Assembly: GCF_029223485.1 (NCBI RefSeq) | Contig: NZ_JARHTP010000011.1 | Span: 62,001-126,000, forward strand | From: Streptomyces coacervatus | Lineage (GTDB): Bacteria; Actinomycetota; Actinomycetes; Streptomycetales; Streptomycetaceae | Reading direction: 5' to 3' | Length of the DNA: 64,000 nucleotides | Part shown: in pieces, positions 51,600 to 60,366 of the stretch | How positions within the stretch are numbered: the stretch's first letter is position 1 | Layout: every line of letters starts with the position of its first letter | Notes under the pieces: generated by a model | What the model was told of the DNA's origin: nothing | What the model saw: the letters and a program-made list of their open reading frames with translations, nothing else | Databases searched by the model: none | Translations under genes and position numbers: made by a program

Positions 51600-53051
51600 T
51601 CAGCCGAGGTCGATTTCCGGGTACAGCGGGAAGCCCGCCACCAGGTCCGTCGCCCGCTGGGCGATCTCCTCGGCCACCTTCTCGTCCAGGACGTGGGATG
51701 CCTTCGACGGGGCCCCGGACTTCGTTGTGCCCGGTTCCGTGGTGGTCAGGACGCGGTCGATGAGGCCCGCGACCTCGTCCATCTCGGCGGTGCCCAGGCC
51801 ACGCGTGGTCAGGGCGGGGGTGCCGATGCGGATACCGGAGGTGTACCAGGCGCCGTTGGGGTCGGCGGGGATGGCGTTGCGGTTGGTGACGATGCCCGAG
51901 TCGAGCAGGGCGGCCTCGGCCTGGCGGCCGGTGAGGCCGTAGGAGGTGGCGACGTCGATGAGGTTGAGGTGGTTGTCGGTGCCGCCGGTGACGAGGGTGG
52001 CGCCCCGGCGCATCAGGCCTTCCGCCAGTGCGCGGGAGTTGTCGACGATGCGCTGGGCGTAGTCCTGGAAGGAGGGCTGCCGGGCCTCGGCGAGGGCGAC
52101 GGCCTTGGCTGCCATGACGTGCGGGAGCGGGCCGCCGAGGACCATCGGGCAGCCGCGGTCGACCTGGTCCTTGAGGGAGTCGTCGCACAGGACCAAGCCG
52201 CCGCGCGGACCGCGCAGCGACTTGTGGGTGGTGGTGGTGACGATCTGGGCGTGCGGGACCGGGTCGAAGTCTCCGGTCAGCACCTTGCCCGCGACCAGGC
52301 CGGCGAAGTGCGCCATGTCCACCATCAGGGTCGCGCCGACCTCGTCGGCGATCTCGCGCATGATGCGGAAGTTCACGAGACGGGGGTAGGCGGAGTAGCC
52401 GGCGACGATGATCAGCGGCTTGAACTCACGGGCGGAGACGCGCAGGGCCTCGTAGTCGATGAGGCCGGTGGCGGGGTCGGTGCCGTAGGAGCGCTGGTCG
52501 AACATCTTGCCGGAGATGTTCGGGCGGAAGCCGTGGGTGAGGTGACCGCCGGCGTCCAGGGACATGCCGAGCATGCGCTGGTTGCCGAAGGCCTGGCGGA
52601 GCTCGGCCCAGTCCGCCTCGGTGAGGTCGTTGACCTGGCGCACGCCGGCCTTCTCCAGGGCGGGGGTCTCGACGCGCTGGGCGAGGACCGACCAGAAGGC
52701 GACGAGGTTGGCGTCGATGCCGGAGTGCGGCTGGACGTAGGCGTGGCGGGCGCCGAAGAGCTCCTTGGCGTGCTCGGCAGCGAGGGACTCGACGGTGTCG
52801 ACGTTGCGGCAGCCGGCGTAGAAGCGGCGGCCGATGGTGCCCTCGGCGTACTTGTCGCTGAACCAGTTGCCCATCGCGAGGAGGGTGGCCGGGGAGGCGT
52901 AGTTCTCGGAGGCGATCAGCTTGAGCATCTCGCGCTGGTCGTGGATCTCCTGGCCGATGGCGTCGGCGACGCGCGGCTCGACGGCGCGGATCACATCGAG
53001 GGCGGCACGGAAGGCGGTGGACTCGGTGGAGAGGGGCTGCTGCTCTGACAT
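51600..53051 (-). CDS. glyA: Serine hydroxymethyltransferase, long actinobacterial form
   Basis: 483 residues. PLP-binding Lys lies in TTTTHKSLRGPRGG (near 275); NYASPATL, GYSAYPRLVNF and DMAHFAGLVAG are also typical. It is longer than the usual 415-435 residues because of an insert between LVAFWSVLAQRVETP and MLGMSLDAGGHLTHG. It converts serine to glycine and loads one-carbon units onto tetrahydrofolate. A ZTP riboswitch precedes it, and GGAGG lies at the usual distance from ATG 53051. Confidence 0.95.
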   Translation of the reverse strand: MSEQQPLSTESTAFRAALDVIRAVEPRVADAIGQEIHDQREMLKLIASENYASPATLLAMGNWFSDKYAEGTIGRRFYAGCRNVDTVESLAAEHAKELFGARHAYVQPHSGIDANLVAFWSVLAQRVETPALEKAGVRQVNDLTEADWAELRQAFGNQRMLGMSLDAGGHLTHGFRPNISGKMFDQRSYGTDPATGLIDYEALRVSAREFKPLIIVAGYSAYPRLVNFRIMREIADEVGATLMVDMAHFAGLVAGKVLTGDFDPVPHAQIVTTTTHKSLRGPRGGLVLCDDSLKDQVDRGCPMVLGGPLPHVMAAKAVALAEARQPSFQDYAQRIVDNSRALAEGLMRRGATLVTGGTDNHLNLIDVATSYGLTGRQAEAALLDSGIVTNRNAIPADPNGAWYTSGIRIGTPALTTRGLGTAEMDEVAGLIDRVLTTTEPGTTKSGAPSKASHVLDEKVAEEIAQRATDLVAGFPLYPEIDLG

Positions 53052-53087
53052 GTCGGCCTCCGGACGGCGTGGCGTTCAGCGTTCACG

Positions 53088-53173
53088 GTTCGGCCCAGGC
53101 GCACGGCACTCGCTCGTTCACGGGCCGCTCCCCGATGGTTTTCCCATCCCAGCGCGCCAGTCACGGCCCGCCG
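53088..53173 (-). ncRNA. ZTP (pfl) riboswitch in the glyA leader
   Basis: Read on the minus strand, the conserved pfl blocks occur in order: GGGCCGTGACTGGCG (53169-53155), a short hairpin, GGGGAGCG (53133-53126), and the 3' domain GCCGTGCGCCTGGGC (53107-53093). These are the signature sequences of the aptamer that senses ZTP/ZMP, the alarmone of 10-formyl-tetrahydrofolate shortage. glyA is one of its classic targets. The expected effect is to switch glyA on when folate one-carbon units run low. The segment between the aptamer and the GGAGG (53087-53060) could pair with the ribosome-binding site. Aptamer recognition is direct; the switching mode is inference. Confidence 0.88.
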
Positions 53174-53176
53174 GTC

Positions 53177-53182
53177 AGCCTA
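53177..53182 (-). promoter_or_regulatory. -10 element TAGGCT of the glyA promoter
   Basis: Read on the minus strand, TAGGCT matches the TAGRAT/TAGGCT form of streptomycete housekeeping -10 boxes. It would place the transcript start a few bases before the first conserved riboswitch block. No clear -35 box is seen. Confidence 0.5.
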
Positions 53183-53275
53183 CCGGGCGCGCCGGAACGC
53201 AGAGGTCCCGCGTCCACCATGCGAGCGACGATAGGAAAGGGGCACCCTCAGCACCTGGCACCTTCTGGAGATCCC

Positions 53276-54481
53276 GTGACCACTACGGAGACACTCATCG
53301 CCGCCGCCGACGCGCACAGCGCGCACAACTACCACCCGTTGCCCGTGGTCGTCGCCTCCGCGGACGGGGCGTGGATGACGGATGTGGAGGGGAGGCGGTA
53401 TCTGGACCTGCTGGCCGGTTACTCGGCGCTCAACTTCGGCCATCGCAACAGGCGGCTGGTGGAGGCGGCGAAGGCACAGCTGGAGCGGGTGACGCTGACG
53501 TCCAGGGCGTTTCATCACGACCGGTTCGCGGCGTTCTGCTCCGAGCTCGCCGAGCTGTGCGGGATGGAGATGGTGCTGCCGATGAACACGGGCGCGGAGG
53601 CGGTGGAGACCGCGGTGAAGACGGCCCGCAAGTGGGGGTACAAGGTCAAGGGTGTGCCTGCGGAGATGGCGAAGATCGTGGTCGCGGGCAACAACTTCCA
53701 CGGCCGTACGACGACGCTCATCAGCTTCTCCACCGACTCGGAGGCGCGGGCGGACTTCGGCCCGTACACGCCGGGCTTCGAGATCGTGCCGTACGGGGAT
53801 CTGACGGCGATGCGGTCGGCGGTCTCGGAGAACACGGTGGCCGTGCTGCTGGAGCCGATCCAGGGCGAGGCGGGGGTGCTGCTTCCGCCGGCCGGTTATC
53901 TGCCGGCGGTGCGGGAGCTGACGCGGGAGCGGAATGTGCTGTTCGTGGCGGACGAGATCCAGTCGGGGCTGGGAAGGACGGGGCGGACGTTCGCGTGCGA
54001 GCACGAGGGCGTCGTACCGGACATGTATGTGCTCGGGAAGGCGCTGGGCGGCGGGATCGTGCCGGTGTCGGCGGTGGTGTCGAGCGCCGAGGTGCTGGGG
54101 GTGTTCCGGCCCGGGGAGCACGGGTCGACGTTCGGCGGGAATCCGCTGGCCTGTGCGGTGGCACTGGAGGTGATCGCGATGCTGCGGACGGGCGAGTTCC
54201 AGGCGCGGTCCGCGGAGCTGGGCGGTCATCTGCACCGGGAACTGGCGGCGTTGACCGGCACGGGGCGGGTCACGGCGGTGCGCGGGCGGGGGCTGTGGGC
54301 GGGGGTCGACATCGCACCGCGGTACGGCACGGGGCGGGAGGTGTCCGAGAAGCTGATGGACCGGGGTGTGCTGGTGAAGGACACACATGGGTCGACGGTG
54401 CGGATCGCGCCGCCGTTGGTGATCGGGAAGGAGGATCTGGACTGGGGGCTTGCGCAGTTGCGGGCTGTGCTCGGTGTCTGA
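53276..54481 (+). CDS. rocD: Ornithine--oxo-acid aminotransferase
   Basis: 401 residues from GTG 53276. Class-III aminotransferase with PLP Lys255 (LGKALGG), FVADEIQSGLGRTGR, FHGRTTTLISFSTD and HGSTFGGNPLACAVALEVI. AHNYHPLPVV at the start favours ornithine aminotransferase over acetylornithine aminotransferase. It makes glutamate semialdehyde from ornithine and 2-oxoglutarate. Divergent from glyA. Confidence 0.88.
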   Translation: MTTTETLIAAADAHSAHNYHPLPVVVASADGAWMTDVEGRRYLDLLAGYSALNFGHRNRRLVEAAKAQLERVTLTSRAFHHDRFAAFCSELAELCGMEMVLPMNTGAEAVETAVKTARKWGYKVKGVPAEMAKIVVAGNNFHGRTTTLISFSTDSEARADFGPYTPGFEIVPYGDLTAMRSAVSENTVAVLLEPIQGEAGVLLPPAGYLPAVRELTRERNVLFVADEIQSGLGRTGRTFACEHEGVVPDMYVLGKALGGGIVPVSAVVSSAEVLGVFRPGEHGSTFGGNPLACAVALEVIAMLRTGEFQARSAELGGHLHRELAALTGTGRVTAVRGRGLWAGVDIAPRYGTGREVSEKLMDRGVLVKDTHGSTVRIAPPLVIGKEDLDWGLAQLRAVLGV

Positions 54482-54513
54482 GCGGCTCGTGCGAGGGTCG
54501 GCGTGGGCCGCCC

Positions 54514-55698
54514 TCAGCGGATCACATGGGGTACGAAGCGCGCGTACTCGTCCGTGACCAGGCCGGACGACTCGCGGATGCCGAGGCCCGCCGCCTCGTC
54601 CTCGACGACCCACGCACCGAGGACGACACGGTTGCCGTCGAAGTCGGGCAGGGGCGCCAACTCCTGGTAGCAGCAGGCCTCTTGGCGCGGGATCGCCTCG
54701 GTGCCGGGCTCGTGGATGGTCACGCCGGCGCCCTCGCGGCCGAGCAGCGGCTTGGCGACGTACCCCGTGGTCCCCGTGAGCTCGCGCGGGCCGTCGAGGT
54801 AGGAGGGCAGGAGGTTCGGGTGGCCGGGGTACAGCTCCCAGAGGACGGCCAGCAGGGCCTTGTTGCTGAGGAGCATTTTCCAGGCCGGTTCGATCCACAG
54901 GGTCGTGCCCGTGCCGCCGCCGTTGTCGAGGGTGTCGAGGACGTGATCCGCGAAGGCGTCGGTGGTGAGCCACTCCCAGGGGTAGAGCTTGAAGCAGCTG
55001 CGGATGAAGCGGAGTTGGTTGTCGACGAAGCGTCCGGACAGGGAGTCCCAGCCGATCTCCTCCATGGAGATCCAGTCGGTGTCCAGGCCGGCCTGTTCGG
55101 CGGTCTCCTTCAGATAGGCGACCGTCATCAGGTCCTCGCCGAGTTCGTCGGCCGAGGAGTGCGCGAAGTAGAGGGGGTTGCCCGGCGGGAGGAGGGGCGC
55201 CTGCTTCTTCCAGGCGGCGATCAGGCGTTCGTGGAGGGAGTTCCACTGGTCGGCGCCGGGGAAGCGCTCCTCCATCCAGAACCACTGAGGGGAGGCGGCC
55301 TCCACCAGTGAGGTGGGGGTGTCGGCGTTGTACTCCAGGAGCTTCGCCGAGCCCGTGCCGTCGTAGCGGAGGTCGAAGCGGCCGTAGACGGAAGGGAGTT
55401 CGGAGCGGCGGTGCCATGCCTCGGCGACCGCCCGGGCGATGCGCGGGTCGGTGATGCCGAGGTCGGCGTAGCGGCCCGCGGTGACGATGTGGTCGGCCGC
55501 CGCGAGGCACATGCGGTGGAGTTCCTCGACGGTCTCCTCCAGGGCCTCGACCTCGGTGAGGGTGAAGGAGTAGTAGGCGCTCTCGTCCCAGTAGGGGCGC
55601 AGGGAGCCGTCGGGGTGGCGGGTGAGGGGGTAGATGAGGCCCTGTTCCTCGACGGTCTGCTGCCAGCCGGGGCGCGGGGTGATGGTGTGGCGTTCCAT
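54514..55698 (-). CDS. Glutathionylspermidine synthase-like ATP-grasp protein (YgiC type)
   Basis: 394 residues from ATG 55698. The GSP-synthase ATP-grasp pattern is seen: SVYGRFDLRYDGTGSAKLLE (with YNADTPTSL), WIEPAWKMLLSNKALLAVLW, YVAKPLLGREGAGV and a DE-rich end. The amidase half of true glutathionylspermidine synthase is missing, as in YgiC/YjfC. It probably forms an amide bond with ATP; the substrate is unknown. A lipoprotein gene lies upstream on the same strand, as in the ygiB-ygiC pair of enterobacteria. Confidence 0.85.
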   Translation of the reverse strand: MERHTITPRPGWQQTVEEQGLIYPLTRHPDGSLRPYWDESAYYSFTLTEVEALEETVEELHRMCLAAADHIVTAGRYADLGITDPRIARAVAEAWHRRSELPSVYGRFDLRYDGTGSAKLLEYNADTPTSLVEAASPQWFWMEERFPGADQWNSLHERLIAAWKKQAPLLPPGNPLYFAHSSADELGEDLMTVAYLKETAEQAGLDTDWISMEEIGWDSLSGRFVDNQLRFIRSCFKLYPWEWLTTDAFADHVLDTLDNGGGTGTTLWIEPAWKMLLSNKALLAVLWELYPGHPNLLPSYLDGPRELTGTTGYVAKPLLGREGAGVTIHEPGTEAIPRQEACCYQELAPLPDFDGNRVVLGAWVVEDEAAGLGIRESSGLVTDEYARFVPHVIR

Positions 55699-55721
55699 GG
55701 CGGGACGGGTCCTGCTCAGTA

Positions 55722-55789
55722 GTTCCGGTTCGGCTGCGGTTCCGGTTCGGCTGCGGTTCTGGGTCGGCTGCCGTTCCGGTTCAGCCGCC
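55722..55789. repeat. Tandem 17-bp repeat, four decaying units
   Basis: Units start at 55722, 55739, 55756 and 55773. The first two read GTTCCGGTTCGGCTGCG exactly; the third and fourth differ at a few bases. The last unit reaches across the stop codon of the lipoprotein gene, and the array fills most of the gap to the YgiC-like gene. Confidence 0.75.
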
Positions 55790-56122
55790 GGAGTGGCCCT
55801 CGCCGCCGCCGAAGCCGCCGCGGGAGACTCCGTGGCCGCCGCCGGAACCGCTGGAGGCCTTGCGGGGCTTGGTGAAGGAGCCGCTGTCGACCCAGCTGCC
55901 CTGCTTGTTGCCGCCGTAGTACCAGACGCCGTTCGCCGAGGTCTTGGTGGAGGTGCAGTACTTGTCGGCGACGACCTTGTAGCCCTTGGAGAGGTTGTAG
56001 CTGTCACGGTCGACGCAGCGCTTGTCGGGGTCGGAGGAGCAGGCGGTGAGGGCTGCCGCCAGAAGTCCCATGCCGCCGAGTACGACCGTGCCCGAGCGAA
56101 GTTGGCGGCGTGCGTCTGGCAT
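55781..56122 (-). CDS. Small lipoprotein paired with the YgiC-like enzyme (YgiB-like position)
   Basis: 113 residues. A signal with lipobox (GLLAAALTAC, Cys near 28) leads to a mature part with further cysteines (KRCVDRDSYNLSKGYKVVAD, KYCTSTKTSANGVWYYGG) and a Gly/Ser/His-rich end. It should sit on the outer face of the membrane. It is 82 nt upstream of the ATP-grasp gene, likely one transcript, and its function is presumably linked to it. Confidence 0.8.
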   Translation of the reverse strand: MPDARRQLRSGTVVLGGMGLLAAALTACSSDPDKRCVDRDSYNLSKGYKVVADKYCTSTKTSANGVWYYGGNKQGSWVDSGSFTKPRKASSGSGGGHGVSRGGFGGGEGHSGG

Positions 56123-56240
56123 GTCCGTGTCTCCCCGTTGTCCTGCGATGTCAGGAGGTCAGCCTAGAGATCGGTGAGAGCGTGCTCCAAGGCACCCCCG
56201 TTCCTTCCCGTTCCTTGCGCGCCTCCCCTACAGTCACTTT

Positions 56241-57098
56241 GTGATCTTTGGGATGGTGTGCGCGCTCGGCGCGGCAGTCTGCTTCGGTACGGCGACGGTG
56301 TTGCAGGCGGTCGCCGCGCGGGCGGCGAGTACGGACGGCGGCGGGGGCGGGGAGGCGGCGCTGCTGCTGCGGGCGGTGCGGCAGTGGCGGTATCTGGCGG
56401 GGCTGGCGCTGGACGGGCTGGGGTTTCTGCTGCAGATCGCCGCCCTGCGGTCGATCCCGATCTACGCGGTCGCGGCGGCCCTCGCGTCCAGCCTGGCGGT
56501 GACCGGGGTGGTCTCGGCGCGGCTGCTGCATGTGCGGCTGAGCGGGACGGAGTGGGGCGCGGTCGGGGTGGTGTGCGCCGGGCTCGCGATGCTGGGCCTT
56601 GCGTCCGGGGCGGAGGGGGATCGTGCCGGGTCGACGGCTCTGAAGTGGGCGATGCTTGCCGTCGCGGTGGTCGTGCTGCTGCTCGGGCTGTTCGGCGGGC
56701 GGTGGTCGGGGCGCGGCCGGGCGCTGGTGCTCGGGCTGGGGGCCGGCTTCGGGTTCGGGGTGGTGGAGGTGTCGGTACGGCTGATCGACTCCCTCGCGCC
56801 TTCGGAACTGTTCACCAACCCGGCGACGTACGCACTCGTCCTCGGCGGAGGTGCCGCCTTCCTGCTGCTGACCTCCGCCCTGCAGCGCGGCTCGGTCACC
56901 ACGGCGACGGCCGGACTAGTGCTCGGCGAGACGATCGGACCGGCCTTGGTGGGCGTGGTGTGGCTCGGGGACCGCACCCGCGAGGGGCTTGCCTGGCTGG
57001 TGGTGCTGGGCTTCCTCGTCGCCGTCGTGGGGGCGTTGGCGCTGGCGCGGTTCGGAGAGGCGCCGGCAACGCAGGTGGCGGAAGAAGCAGCGGCGTGA
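56241..57098 (+). CDS. DMT/EamA-like multi-span membrane protein
   Basis: 285 residues from GTG 56241, with about nine hydrophobic helices (MVCALGAAVCFGTATVLQAV, LAGLALDGLGFLLQIAALRS, GVVCAGLAMLGLASG, LGETIGPALVGVVWLGDRTR). Two similar halves and the small-residue pattern fit the drug/metabolite transporter superfamily. The substrate is unknown. Confidence 0.75.
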   Translation: MIFGMVCALGAAVCFGTATVLQAVAARAASTDGGGGGEAALLLRAVRQWRYLAGLALDGLGFLLQIAALRSIPIYAVAAALASSLAVTGVVSARLLHVRLSGTEWGAVGVVCAGLAMLGLASGAEGDRAGSTALKWAMLAVAVVVLLLGLFGGRWSGRGRALVLGLGAGFGFGVVEVSVRLIDSLAPSELFTNPATYALVLGGGAAFLLLTSALQRGSVTTATAGLVLGETIGPALVGVVWLGDRTREGLAWLVVLGFLVAVVGALALARFGEAPATQVAEEAAA

Positions 57099-57519
57099 TG
57101 GACGCCCCGCCGCCTCAAGCCGGCGTCTCGTGATGCCGCCCCACAGGGGGGACCTGGCCTCCAGCGCGAGGGTCGCCGTCTCGCCGGCCTCCGACCAGCA
57201 GGCGTCGCCCCTGCCACAGAGGTCGGCGACCATTTGCATGGCCGTGTGGGTGTGAGGCGGTCCGTATCCGGGAGCAGCCGCAGCACATGTCGGCACGCGG
57301 CGGGCCTGTTCAACAGTGCCGCCGCCGGGACGGCACTCGGCCATCTGCGGCCACGGCGGCGGACGGTACGGCTGCGGCAACGCGCGGCGGCGGCGCTTGC
57401 GCCGGTCCTTCCGTCCTGTGGATCGTGGCTCGAGCACGCGCCGTACGGGCCCCGGGGCGGGGCACCGGCAGTGGCCGGAGGGAAGTACTGAGGCTTCCGG
57501 AAGCAGGAAAGGTGCAGTC
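57099..57519. other. Gap of about 420 bp without a supported gene
   Basis: Open frames exist on both strands. One minus-strand stretch near 57240-57120 reads MQMVADLCGRGDACWSEAG, which looks protein-like and might be a gene relic, but it has no convincing start or end. A CTTCCGGAAG palindrome lies at 57494-57503, just upstream of the aminotransferase start. Confidence 0.5.
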
Positions 57520-58314
57520 ATGACACAACCGGCAGCGGCGGAAGGCCTGTGGGGCTGGTCGCCGGCCGCCGGGCTACGGCCCGTCGAGGAGGCGGGGACC
57601 GGCGGGCCGCTGCTGGTCGCGGACTCCTGGCTGGTACGGGACGGCAGGGTGCGCGGCCTCGACCGGCACCGGGACCGCTTCGTGCGGTCCTGCGGCGAGT
57701 GCGGAGGGCCGCCGTCGTACCGGATGCTGGAGTTCTGGGAGGCCATGACGGGCGCGCTGCCGCGCACGGGCGAGTGGTTCCCGCGGGTCGAACTCACCGC
57801 CCGCCATGTGATGTTGCGGCTGCGGCATGCACCACCGCTCGGTTCGGAGATCGAGGTGTGGGCGGTCGGCCAGTCGGATCCGCGCACCGCGCCCCGCCGT
57901 AAGGGGCCGGACCTGGACGCCCTGGCCCGGGTGCGCGGGCGGGCGGTCGAGGCGGGGGCTCAGGAGGCGGTGCTGGTGGGGCCGTCCGGGGTGGTGCTGG
58001 AGGCGGCCACCGCGAGCGTGCTGTGGTGGGAGGAGGACACGCTGTGTCTGCCGCCGCCCCGGCTGCCGGTGCTGCCCGGAGTGACCGTCGCCCTCATCCA
58101 GGAACGGGCGCGGCACGAGGGTATCCGCGTCGCCCACCGCGAGCGGACGGTGGCCGAGCTGGACGGGCGTGAGGTGTGGCTGGTGAACGCGCTGCACGGG
58201 ATCAGGCCGGTGACGCGCTGGATCGACGGATCGATGTCCGCAGCGCCTGCGACGCGGGCCACGGAATGGCAGCAGTGGCTGGACACGACGATGGAGCCGC
58301 TTCCGGACGAATAA
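57520..58314 (+). CDS. Class IV aminotransferase (PabC/aminodeoxychorismate lyase-like)
   Basis: 264 residues from ATG 57520, behind AGGAAAGG. PLP Lys in TAPRRKGPDLDAL, then QEAVLVGPSGVVLEAATASV and LPPPRLPVLPGVTVALIQ are characteristic. The fold covers branched-chain aminotransferases, D-amino acid aminotransferases and 4-amino-4-deoxychorismate lyase; the short form here and VLEAATASV favour the lyase used for folate precursors. The exact reaction is not certain. Confidence 0.82.
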   Translation: MTQPAAAEGLWGWSPAAGLRPVEEAGTGGPLLVADSWLVRDGRVRGLDRHRDRFVRSCGECGGPPSYRMLEFWEAMTGALPRTGEWFPRVELTARHVMLRLRHAPPLGSEIEVWAVGQSDPRTAPRRKGPDLDALARVRGRAVEAGAQEAVLVGPSGVVLEAATASVLWWEEDTLCLPPPRLPVLPGVTVALIQERARHEGIRVAHRERTVAELDGREVWLVNALHGIRPVTRWIDGSMSAAPATRATEWQQWLDTTMEPLPDE

Positions 58315-58420
58315 AGCAACCGGCGGCACCATGGTCTCCCGCCAGGCGTTCAGGGCGTAGATCCGCGCCGCGCAGTCGTATTTTGGGGAAGCAGTCGTAT
58401 TCGGGAAGGGGAAACGGCGA

Positions 58421-59821
58421 CTACGGCCCCGTCGACTCCGGCAGCGCCGCGCACAACGCGTCCAGCGTCCCCGCCCAGGCGCTGTCCGGCGGCGTCCCGT
58501 ACCCCACGACCAGCGCGTCGTAAGGCTCGACGGTCGCCTGCGGGTGCCGGTAGCGGTGCAGCCCGTGCACCGCGAGCCCCTGCCAGGCCGCCGCCCGCAG
58601 CGTCGCCTGCTCGGTGCCCGGCGGCAGCCGCAGCACCACGTGCAGACCCGCCGCGATGCCGGTGGCGCTGACCTGCGGGGCCCGCCGCGCGAGTTCCGCG
58701 ACGAGTGCGTCCCGGCGGCGGCGATAGCGCAGCCGGGCGGCGCGCACATGCCGGTCGTACGCCCCGGAGGAGATGAACTCGGCGAGCGTCAGCTGGTCCA
58801 GGACCCCGCAGGAGTCGATGTGGCCCTTCGCCTTCGCCGCCTCCTGGGCGAGGTCCGGCGGCAGCACCAGCCAGGCCAGTCTGAGGCCGGGGGCGAGGGA
58901 CTTGCTGGCCGTGCCCGCGTGGACGACGTGGTCCGGGTCGAGGCCCTGGAGGGCGCCGACGGGCTGGCGGTCGTAGCGGAACTCGCCGTCGTAGTCGTCC
59001 TCGACGAGCAGACCGCCGGTACGGCGCGCCCAGTCGACGGCGGCCGCCCGCCGGTCGCGGTGCAGGGTGCCGCCCATCGGGAACTGGTGGGCGGGGGTGA
59101 GCAGGACCGCGGCCTCGTCGGTCAACTCCCCCGGATTCGTGCCCCGTTCGTCGAACGGCAGCGGGACCGTCCGCAGACCGGCCTCCGCCAGCAGGTCCCA
59201 GTGCACGTACAGGCCGTACGACTCCACGGCGACCGTGCTCGCGCCGCGCGCCCGCAGTACCGCGGCGAGGATCCGCAGGCCGTGCGAGATGCCGGCGCAG
59301 ATCAGGATGCGGTCGGGGTCGGTGCGCACGCCCCGGGCCCGGGCGAGGTAGCCGGCGAGGGCGGTGCGGAGTTCGATGCGGCCGCGGGGGTCGCCGTAGT
59401 CGAGGGCCTGGTTCGGGGCCGCGGCGAGGGCTCGGCGGGCGGCCTTGAGCCACTGCGCGCGCGGGAAGGAGGCGAGGTCGGGGGTGCCGGGGATCAGGTC
59501 GTAGGCGGGGCGGCCGGGGGTGCGGGAGCGGGGTGCGGGTGTGGCGGGCCGGCTCACCGCACGGTCGGCCACCCGCGTGCCCGAGCCCTGCCGGGCGGTG
59601 AGCCAGCCCTCCGCCACCAGGTCGGCGTAGGCCTCGGCGACCGTGTTGCGGGCGATGCCCAGGTCGGCGGCGAAAGTGCGGGAGGAGGGCAGCCGGGTGC
59701 CGGGGGCGAGGCGGCCGGTGCGGACGGCCTCGCGCAGGGCGTCGGTGAGGCCCTGGCGCACCCCCGGCCCGGTCGGCTCCAGGTGCAGGTCGACGCCCAA
59801 AGTGGCCCATGGTTTCGCCAT
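58421..59821 (-). CDS. MocR/PdxR-family regulator (GntR HTH fused to aminotransferase)
   Basis: 466 residues. GntR winged helix (LTDALREAVRTGRLAPGTRL, PSSRTFAADLGIARNTVAEA) joined to an aspartate-aminotransferase-like domain with PLP Lys near 310 (HAGTASKSLAPGLRLAWLV) and LLVEDDYDGEFRYDRQP. MocR proteins sense PLP-bound amino compounds. It is divergent, 47 nt apart, from the AhpD-like gene and probably controls that operon and itself. Confidence 0.92.
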   Translation of the reverse strand: MAKPWATLGVDLHLEPTGPGVRQGLTDALREAVRTGRLAPGTRLPSSRTFAADLGIARNTVAEAYADLVAEGWLTARQGSGTRVADRAVSRPATPAPRSRTPGRPAYDLIPGTPDLASFPRAQWLKAARRALAAAPNQALDYGDPRGRIELRTALAGYLARARGVRTDPDRILICAGISHGLRILAAVLRARGASTVAVESYGLYVHWDLLAEAGLRTVPLPFDERGTNPGELTDEAAVLLTPAHQFPMGGTLHRDRRAAAVDWARRTGGLLVEDDYDGEFRYDRQPVGALQGLDPDHVVHAGTASKSLAPGLRLAWLVLPPDLAQEAAKAKGHIDSCGVLDQLTLAEFISSGAYDRHVRAARLRYRRRRDALVAELARRAPQVSATGIAAGLHVVLRLPPGTEQATLRAAAWQGLAVHGLHRYRHPQATVEPYDALVVGYGTPPDSAWAGTLDALCAALPESTGP

Positions 59822-59834
59822 GGGAATGGACCAT
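59803..59834. promoter_or_regulatory. Possible MocR operator: two TGGNCCAT sites
   Basis: TGGCCCAT at 59803-59810 and TGGACCAT at 59827-59834, 24 bp apart, around the MocR start codon and in the 47-nt divergent promoter region. CCATGG motifs lie between. Direct repeats about two helical turns apart are the usual MocR target form; that these are the real sites is inference. Confidence 0.35.
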
Positions 59835-59868
59835 ACCTCTGGGCTGCCCTGCTTCTAGGGTCGAGGAC

Positions 59869-60366
59869 ATGACCACAGAAGAAGCCACCGCATACGCGCC
59901 CGAGCGGCCCGCCCGGCTGGGCTGGGCCCAGCACGCCCCCGAGGTCTACAAGGCGATGGTCCGCCTCGACGCGGCCGCCCGGCAGGGCATCGACCCGACC
60001 CTGCTTGAGCTGGTGAAGATCCGTGCCTCGCAGCTCAACCACTGCGCGTTCTGCCTGGACATGCACACCAAGGACGCGCTGGCGGCCGGGGAGAGCGTGG
60101 AGCGGATCATCCAGCTCGGCGCATGGGAGGAGTCGAAGCACTTCTACACGGAGAAGGAGCTCGCCGCCCTGGAGCTGACCGAGGCGGTCACCGTGCTGAC
60201 CGAGGGGTTCGTGCCGGACGAGGTGTACGACCACGCCGCCAAGCACTTCGAGGAGCCGGAGCTGGCGCAGCTGATCGCCGCGATCACGGTGATCAATGCG
60301 TGGAACCGGTTCGCCGTGACGTGCCGCATGGTCCCGGGCCACTACGAGGCGGGGCAGCACCGATGA
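59869..60366 (+). CDS. Carboxymuconolactone decarboxylase/AhpD-like protein
   Basis: 165 residues from ATG 59869. The redox CxxC-H motif NHCAFCLDMHTKDA is complete, as in AhpD-type alkylhydroperoxidases; LLELVKIRASQLNHC and WNRFAVTCRM also fit. It likely removes peroxides or has a thiol redox role. It shares ATGA with the following gene and is divergent from the MocR regulator. Confidence 0.9.
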   Translation: MTTEEATAYAPERPARLGWAQHAPEVYKAMVRLDAAARQGIDPTLLELVKIRASQLNHCAFCLDMHTKDALAAGESVERIIQLGAWEESKHFYTEKELAALELTEAVTVLTEGFVPDEVYDHAAKHFEEPELAQLIAAITVINAWNRFAVTCRMVPGHYEAGQHR

